A stretch of 16,887 nucleotides of DNA from JAYUHK01 sp043767025 (GTDB lineage Bacteria; Bacteroidota; Bacteroidia; Chitinophagales; Saprospiraceae): NCBI GenBank assembly GCA_043767025.1, contig JAYUHK010000227.1, forward strand, positions 1-16,887. The letters are read 5' to 3'. Below, piece by piece: positions 14,046-16,887 of this stretch. Every line of letters starts with the position of its first letter. Position 1 is the first letter of the stretch. Position numbers and translations under genes: made by a program. The notes beneath the pieces were generated by a model. It was not told the DNA's origin, did no database searches, and saw only the letters and a list, made by a program, of their open reading frames with translations.

Positions 14046-15040
14046 ATTTGCCACGCATTACGCTCGTCACACCGTCTTTTCAGCAAGCTGATTTTTTGGA
14101 GGAAACTATAAAGTCGGTTTTGTCACAAAATTACCCTAATTTGGAATATATCGTCATAGACGGGGGAAGCAAAGACAGGAGTATTGACATCATAAAAAAA
14201 TATGCAGCGCAGTTGAGTTATTGGGAAAGTTGCGAAGACCGTGGGCAATCGCACGCCATCAATAAAGGCTGGCAACGAGCAACAGGTGACCTCATCGGCT
14301 GGCTCAATAGCGACGATTTACTTCTTCCAAATGCGCTATACGAGGTTGCCGCCGCCTTTGAAGCCAATCCCAAAGTGAGTTTGGTCTATGCTGGCAACCT
14401 GATTTTTGGCGACGGTTTCAAAAGTTATGTTGATAGAGGAACGCGTAAAAATTTTGAAATTGAGAATTTAGCACGCATGAACCTTCCCCAACAGTCTGCA
14501 TTTTATCGACGCAAAGTAATCCAAGAACAAGGGTTTTTGGACGAATCTCTCCATTACTGTATGGACTTTGACTTGTTTATACGCATTTTTCTCAATTATG
14601 AACTTGCGGAGGCAGACGGTATTTGGTCTGCGTTTCGGCAGCATAAAAAAAGTAAAACTAACACTATGTTGATGGGTTTTTTTGCAGACAATCAAAAAAT
14701 CATGAGCAGACTATTGAGAAGTTTTGACCATACCAAAGATTTGATACCAACTATGAAAAGTCTAAATCTGTATGTAGAAGAAAATACAAAATATTCAGTA
14801 AGCCGCCCTTACTCGGAGAAAGATATTCATCAAGCGTGGCTCTTATATCTCGAAGAAGTAGCGACCGCTCTGCGCTACGATCTTCAGTATGACTGGCTAA
14901 AACGCATTTTGAAATATTTAAAAAAGAACCATTTAGAGTTTTACACACAATCAAAAAAAATAAAACGAGTTCGTTTACTCCGTCACGTTCCAGTATTTTT
15001 TATGCTTTTTTTTAGAAAAATTAAACAAATATTTGAATGA
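14042..15040 (+). CDS. GT2 glycosyltransferase
   Basis: This 332-residue inverting GT-A transferase is probably cytoplasmic and membrane-associated. Motifs are RITLVTPSFQQADFLEETI (5-23), IDGGSKD (39-45), GQSHAINKGW (68-77), WLNSDD (87-92, the D-x-D-like metal site), NLPQQSAFYRR (147-157) and YCMDFDLFIR (172-181). This is the compact class that contains many O-antigen and capsule transferases. The C-terminal 100 residues are basic and helical and may contact the membrane. I chose the ATG at 14042, not one at 14030, because it forms the ATGA stop/start overlap with the upstream GT4 seen at nearly every other junction and leaves the normal short N-terminus. The sugar and linkage are unknown. 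Confidence 0.88.
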   Translation: MNLPRITLVTPSFQQADFLEETIKSVLSQNYPNLEYIVIDGGSKDRSIDIIKKYAAQLSYWESCEDRGQSHAINKGWQRATGDLIGWLNSDDLLLPNALYEVAAAFEANPKVSLVYAGNLIFGDGFKSYVDRGTRKNFEIENLARMNLPQQSAFYRRKVIQEQGFLDESLHYCMDFDLFIRIFLNYELAEADGIWSAFRQHKKSKTNTMLMGFFADNQKIMSRLLRSFDHTKDLIPTMKSLNLYVEENTKYSVSRPYSEKDIHQAWLLYLEEVATALRYDLQYDWLKRILKYLKKNHLEFYTQSKKIKRVRLLRHVPVFFMLFFRKIKQIFE

Positions 15041-16239
15041 AAAATAACAATCATCGTGACAGTGCAAAAAAAACGAAATCTCTATGGTTCGTGTCGTGGT
15101 ATCCGAGTCGGGAAGAAGCCTACGGCGGCGATTTTATCATGCGCCACGCCGAAGCGACACAGGCTTTCTGTGATGTTGCGGTGATATATGCGTGTCCGAC
15201 TTCGCGGAGCGGCAAAAAATATGAAGTAGCAATAAATCCTTCGTCGGACAAAAATCCGCTCGAAATTCGGGTCTATTTTTCTGACTTGCCGAAGCCTTTG
15301 CGCTTTTTGAAACTGTTGCGCTTCGCGAAAGCACACGCAGTTGGTTTGCGCCAACTGAAAGAACTCAATTTCGGAAAGCCAGATAATATCCATCTTCACG
15401 CCGTTTTTCCTGCTGGATTGATTGCTTTGTGCTACAGTTTTTTTCATCGCTTGCCACTTTTGGTATCGGAGCATTGGACAGGCTATCGCCCCGACGACGG
15501 CAGCTACGCGAGGAGTGGTTTTTTGCAAAAAATGCTCACGCAGCTCGTCTATCGGCGGGCGAAATTAGCGATTAGCGAAACAGATAAGATGACCGACGTA
15601 ATGCTCAATTTGGGTTTGGGCAGTCCCAAAAAATTTCGGAGTATTCCGAATGTCGTGCAGACAGAATTATTTTTTTTGAAAAAAAAATCGGATTCTGTGA
15701 CTATTCGACTGCTTCATGTTTCGACGTTGGGCGAGCGGCACAAAAACTTTGGAGGCATCTTGAACGCAGTTGCCGAGATTGCAAAAACACGTCAGGATTT
15801 CGTACTCACGGTGGTCGGCACGGGCGACGAAATGGAGAAATGGAAGCGACAAGTAGCAGAAAAAAATATTCAATCCTTCGTACATTTTTTGGGCGGATTG
15901 CCGCTCGAAAAAGTAGCGGAACAGATGCAAAGTGCCGATTTTTTTGTTTTGTTCAGCAATTTTGAGGGTTTGCCGTGCGTGTTGCTCGAAGCAATGGCGG
16001 CTGGTTTGCCGGTCATCGCCACCGAAACCGGCGGTATTTCGGATTGGGTCGGCGAGCGCGAAGGCATTTTGCTCCGCATCGGCGATGACCGAGGACTCCA
16101 AAAAGCGATGCTAAAAATGTTAGACACTTTCTCTCACTACGACCGAGCCTACTTGCACCAAAACATCAAAAACCGATGCAGCTACGAGCGAATCGGCGAA
16201 GATATTTTCAATATCTATCAGTCGCTGGGCGGTGGGTGA
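15037..16239 (+). CDS. GT4 glycosyltransferase, last gene of the six-gene unit
   Basis: This 400-residue GT-B transferase has a polar start followed by LWFVSWYPSREEAYGGDFIMRH (16-37), a common opening for GT4 enzymes that bind the acceptor in the N-domain. It continues with IHLHAVFPAG (118-127), SEHWTGYRPDD (144-154), IPNVVQTELF (203-212), VVGTGDE (259-265) and the donor-site FEGLPCVLLEAMAAGLPVI (309-327), which has the E310-x7-E318 pair. It overlaps the preceding GT2 by ATGA at 15037-15040. GC content and third-position G/C look higher here than in the orphan gene that follows, which also explains the long antisense ORFs in this span. T8 and A9 runs occur at 15670-15677 and 15679-15687. Specificity is unknown. 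Confidence 0.88.
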   Translation: MKNNNHRDSAKKTKSLWFVSWYPSREEAYGGDFIMRHAEATQAFCDVAVIYACPTSRSGKKYEVAINPSSDKNPLEIRVYFSDLPKPLRFLKLLRFAKAHAVGLRQLKELNFGKPDNIHLHAVFPAGLIALCYSFFHRLPLLVSEHWTGYRPDDGSYARSGFLQKMLTQLVYRRAKLAISETDKMTDVMLNLGLGSPKKFRSIPNVVQTELFFLKKKSDSVTIRLLHVSTLGERHKNFGGILNAVAEIAKTRQDFVLTVVGTGDEMEKWKRQVAEKNIQSFVHFLGGLPLEKVAEQMQSADFFVLFSNFEGLPCVLLEAMAAGLPVIATETGGISDWVGEREGILLRIGDDRGLQKAMLKMLDTFSHYDRAYLHQNIKNRCSYERIGEDIFNIYQSLGGG

Positions 16240-16284
16240 CATCATTTCAGAGTTTTAAGTCTGCAATGTTAAGGTCACGGGATT

Positions 16285-16791
16285 TTATTCAAAGAACGAC
16301 GTTTGTGTAGGCGGAGTGGTTTGTTTATTCAACTCTTCAATTTTATATTCGTCAGTAAACTTTTGATATGTTTCTTTTATCTCCTCAAGTGTCGTCTTAC
16401 CATCGTATCTATTTTTGTAAACCCAATCATACAATTTGTCATTCAGAGCAATTTGTAATTTTAAGTTATTTTCTTCGTCACGTACAGAAACGAAAGGCGA
16501 GAGCATTTTTGGATACTGTAGATTTAAATAATAAAATAACTTGTAATTAGGTACAAATGACTCATGAGCATCATCTTTTAGCCGTAATTTGAAGTATTTT
16601 TCTACACATGGAATCATACATCTTGAATAAATATAGTGGTTTCTTATGTAAATTAAAATATCTTTAATTTCCGATGCTTCTACTATACTTTTCTGCTCTT
16701 TGTTAGAGAAAATAATTTGCCTTACATTTTCTTCAACGGATTCCATTTTTTCAATAGACAATTTTTCACTAAATTTACCTATAATAAACAT
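16285..16791 (-). CDS. Orphan protein of unknown function
   Basis: I do not recognise this 168-residue soluble protein. It has no signal peptide, membrane helix or obvious catalytic motif. It appears mostly alpha-helical, with a charged N-terminal half (KEQKSIVEASEIKD, 31-44), an aromatic-rich centre (NHYIYSRC, YKLFYYLNLQYP), a DDAH at 73-76 and an acidic/lysine helix (TTLEEIKETYQKFTDEYKIEEL, 133-154) before a Thr/Pro-rich tail. A TAG directly precedes the ATG, fixing the start. Base composition is distinctly A/T-richer than the preceding glycan genes, which may mark a separate acquisition or the end of the glycan locus. It converges with the last GT4 gene across a 45-nt gap (16240-16284) that shows no clear terminator hairpin. 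Confidence 0.6.
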   Translation of the reverse strand: MFIIGKFSEKLSIEKMESVEENVRQIIFSNKEQKSIVEASEIKDILIYIRNHYIYSRCMIPCVEKYFKLRLKDDAHESFVPNYKLFYYLNLQYPKMLSPFVSVRDEENNLKLQIALNDKLYDWVYKNRYDGKTTLEEIKETYQKFTDEYKIEELNKQTTPPTQTSFFE

Positions 16792-16861
16792 CTAAGTACA
16801 TGACAAAAAAGCGGCTATCAAATTTTGGATAATATTTTGAAAGGAATTAATGAGAGCTTGT

Positions 16862-16884
16862 GCTATGGATTGTAGTCCATAAGC
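16862..16884. repeat. Imperfect hairpin at the window edge
   Basis: GCTATGGA at 16862-16869 pairs with TCCATAAGC at 16876-16884 with one bulged A and a 6-nt loop. It lies in the 96-nt non-coding tail after the orphan gene start (16792-16887). It could be part of a dispersed intergenic repeat or the edge of another element continuing past the window. No other copy is in this window. Confidence 0.3.
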
Positions 16885-16887
16885 AAA

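Larger units (their letters stand above)
1806..14127. repeat. Over-represented word TGTSACA, usually TGTCACAA
   Basis: The 7-mer TGTCACA or its reverse complement TGTGACA begins at 1806, 2119, 2329, 2650, 2770, 3102, 3395, 4079, 6796, 7168, 10546, 11634, 12457, 13114, 13869 and 14121, as counted by hand. Thirteen of the 16 extend to TGTCACAA on one strand. For this base composition about two 7-mers would be expected by chance. Copies occur in all three codon phases and at gene borders, so amino-acid choice does not explain them. Several are symmetric about the central base, up to TTTTGTCACAAAA at 14118-14130. The function is unknown; the enrichment is what is seen. Confidence 0.55.

Noticed and set aside
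15082..15528. 148-codon ORF on the minus strand
   Set aside because: It lies wholly inside the well-supported GT4 gene, has no recognisable motifs, and its basic, Arg-rich translation is typical of an antisense shadow.
15667..16101. 144-codon ORF on the minus strand
   Set aside because: It is antisense to the conserved donor-binding half of the same GT4 gene and has no independent signal.
16240..16284. Intrinsic terminator between the last GT4 gene and the orphan gene
   Set aside because: No stable hairpin followed by a T-run is visible on either strand in this 45-nt gap.
1..16887. CRISPR arrays, tRNA, rRNA, transposases or phage genes
   Set aside because: No regularly spaced repeats, cloverleaf sequences, rRNA-like stretches, DDE/HUH transposase motifs or phage structural proteins were seen.

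Overview
The window looks like a chromosomal cell-surface glycan region from a member of the Bacteroidota (Cytophaga-like, Gram-negative). The evidence is the tandem pair of DUF4199-type membrane proteins, the Bacteroidota-style FemAB-like GNAT and DUF7033-type deacetylase, a heptose epimerase that implies LPS, AT-rich DNA (GC in the high 30s by eye), few Shine-Dalgarno sequences, and promoter-like TTG/TAnnTTTG elements. No rRNA, tRNA, CRISPR array, transposase or phage gene was seen. No gene-free stretch exceeds 300 bases; the longest gap, 9869-10081, is 213 nt.

Layout. (1) Bases 1-164 are non-coding and hold a tandem CTAAAAA repeat and its inverted copy. (2) 165-1223 holds two small four-helix membrane proteins in tandem. 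(3) 1240-2085 holds a 49-residue charged protein followed by a zeta-toxin-type P-loop kinase, a likely toxin-antitoxin cassette. (4) 2165-3097 is a membrane-anchored family 2 glycosyltransferase, converging on (5) hldD (3104-4072, minus strand). (6) After a 129-nt divergent promoter region comes a coupled four-gene unit at 4202-8734: FemAB-like acyltransferase, polysaccharide deacetylase-like protein, UDP-HexNAc 2-epimerase, GT4. (7) A single minus-strand GT4 (8723-9868) separates it from (8) a six-gene unit at 10082-16239: methyltransferase, GT11 fucosyltransferase-like protein, GT2-like, GT4, GT2, GT4. (9) A minus-strand orphan gene (16285-16791) and a short non-coding tail end the window.

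How the genes work together. In the two glycan operons, seven of the eight gene junctions are ATGA stop/start overlaps; the eighth is a 3-nt gap. This implies translational coupling and joint production of one oligosaccharide pathway. The epimerase would supply a 2-epimerised amino sugar nucleotide. The seven glycosyltransferases from 7601 to 16239 would assemble a repeat unit. The methyltransferase, deacetylase and FemAB-like protein would decorate it. hldD serves the LPS core. No flippase, polymerase, ABC exporter or initiating phosphoglycosyltransferase is visible, so the pathway must be completed elsewhere.

The most unusual signals are an over-represented word TGTSACAA (16 copies of its TGTSACA core counted by hand, in all three reading frames and at gene borders), the minimal TA cassette with a tiny candidate antitoxin, and a pair of overlapping mirror-image promoters between hldD and the FemAB operon. 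The glycan genes themselves belong to known families; their combination, not any single gene, may be new.
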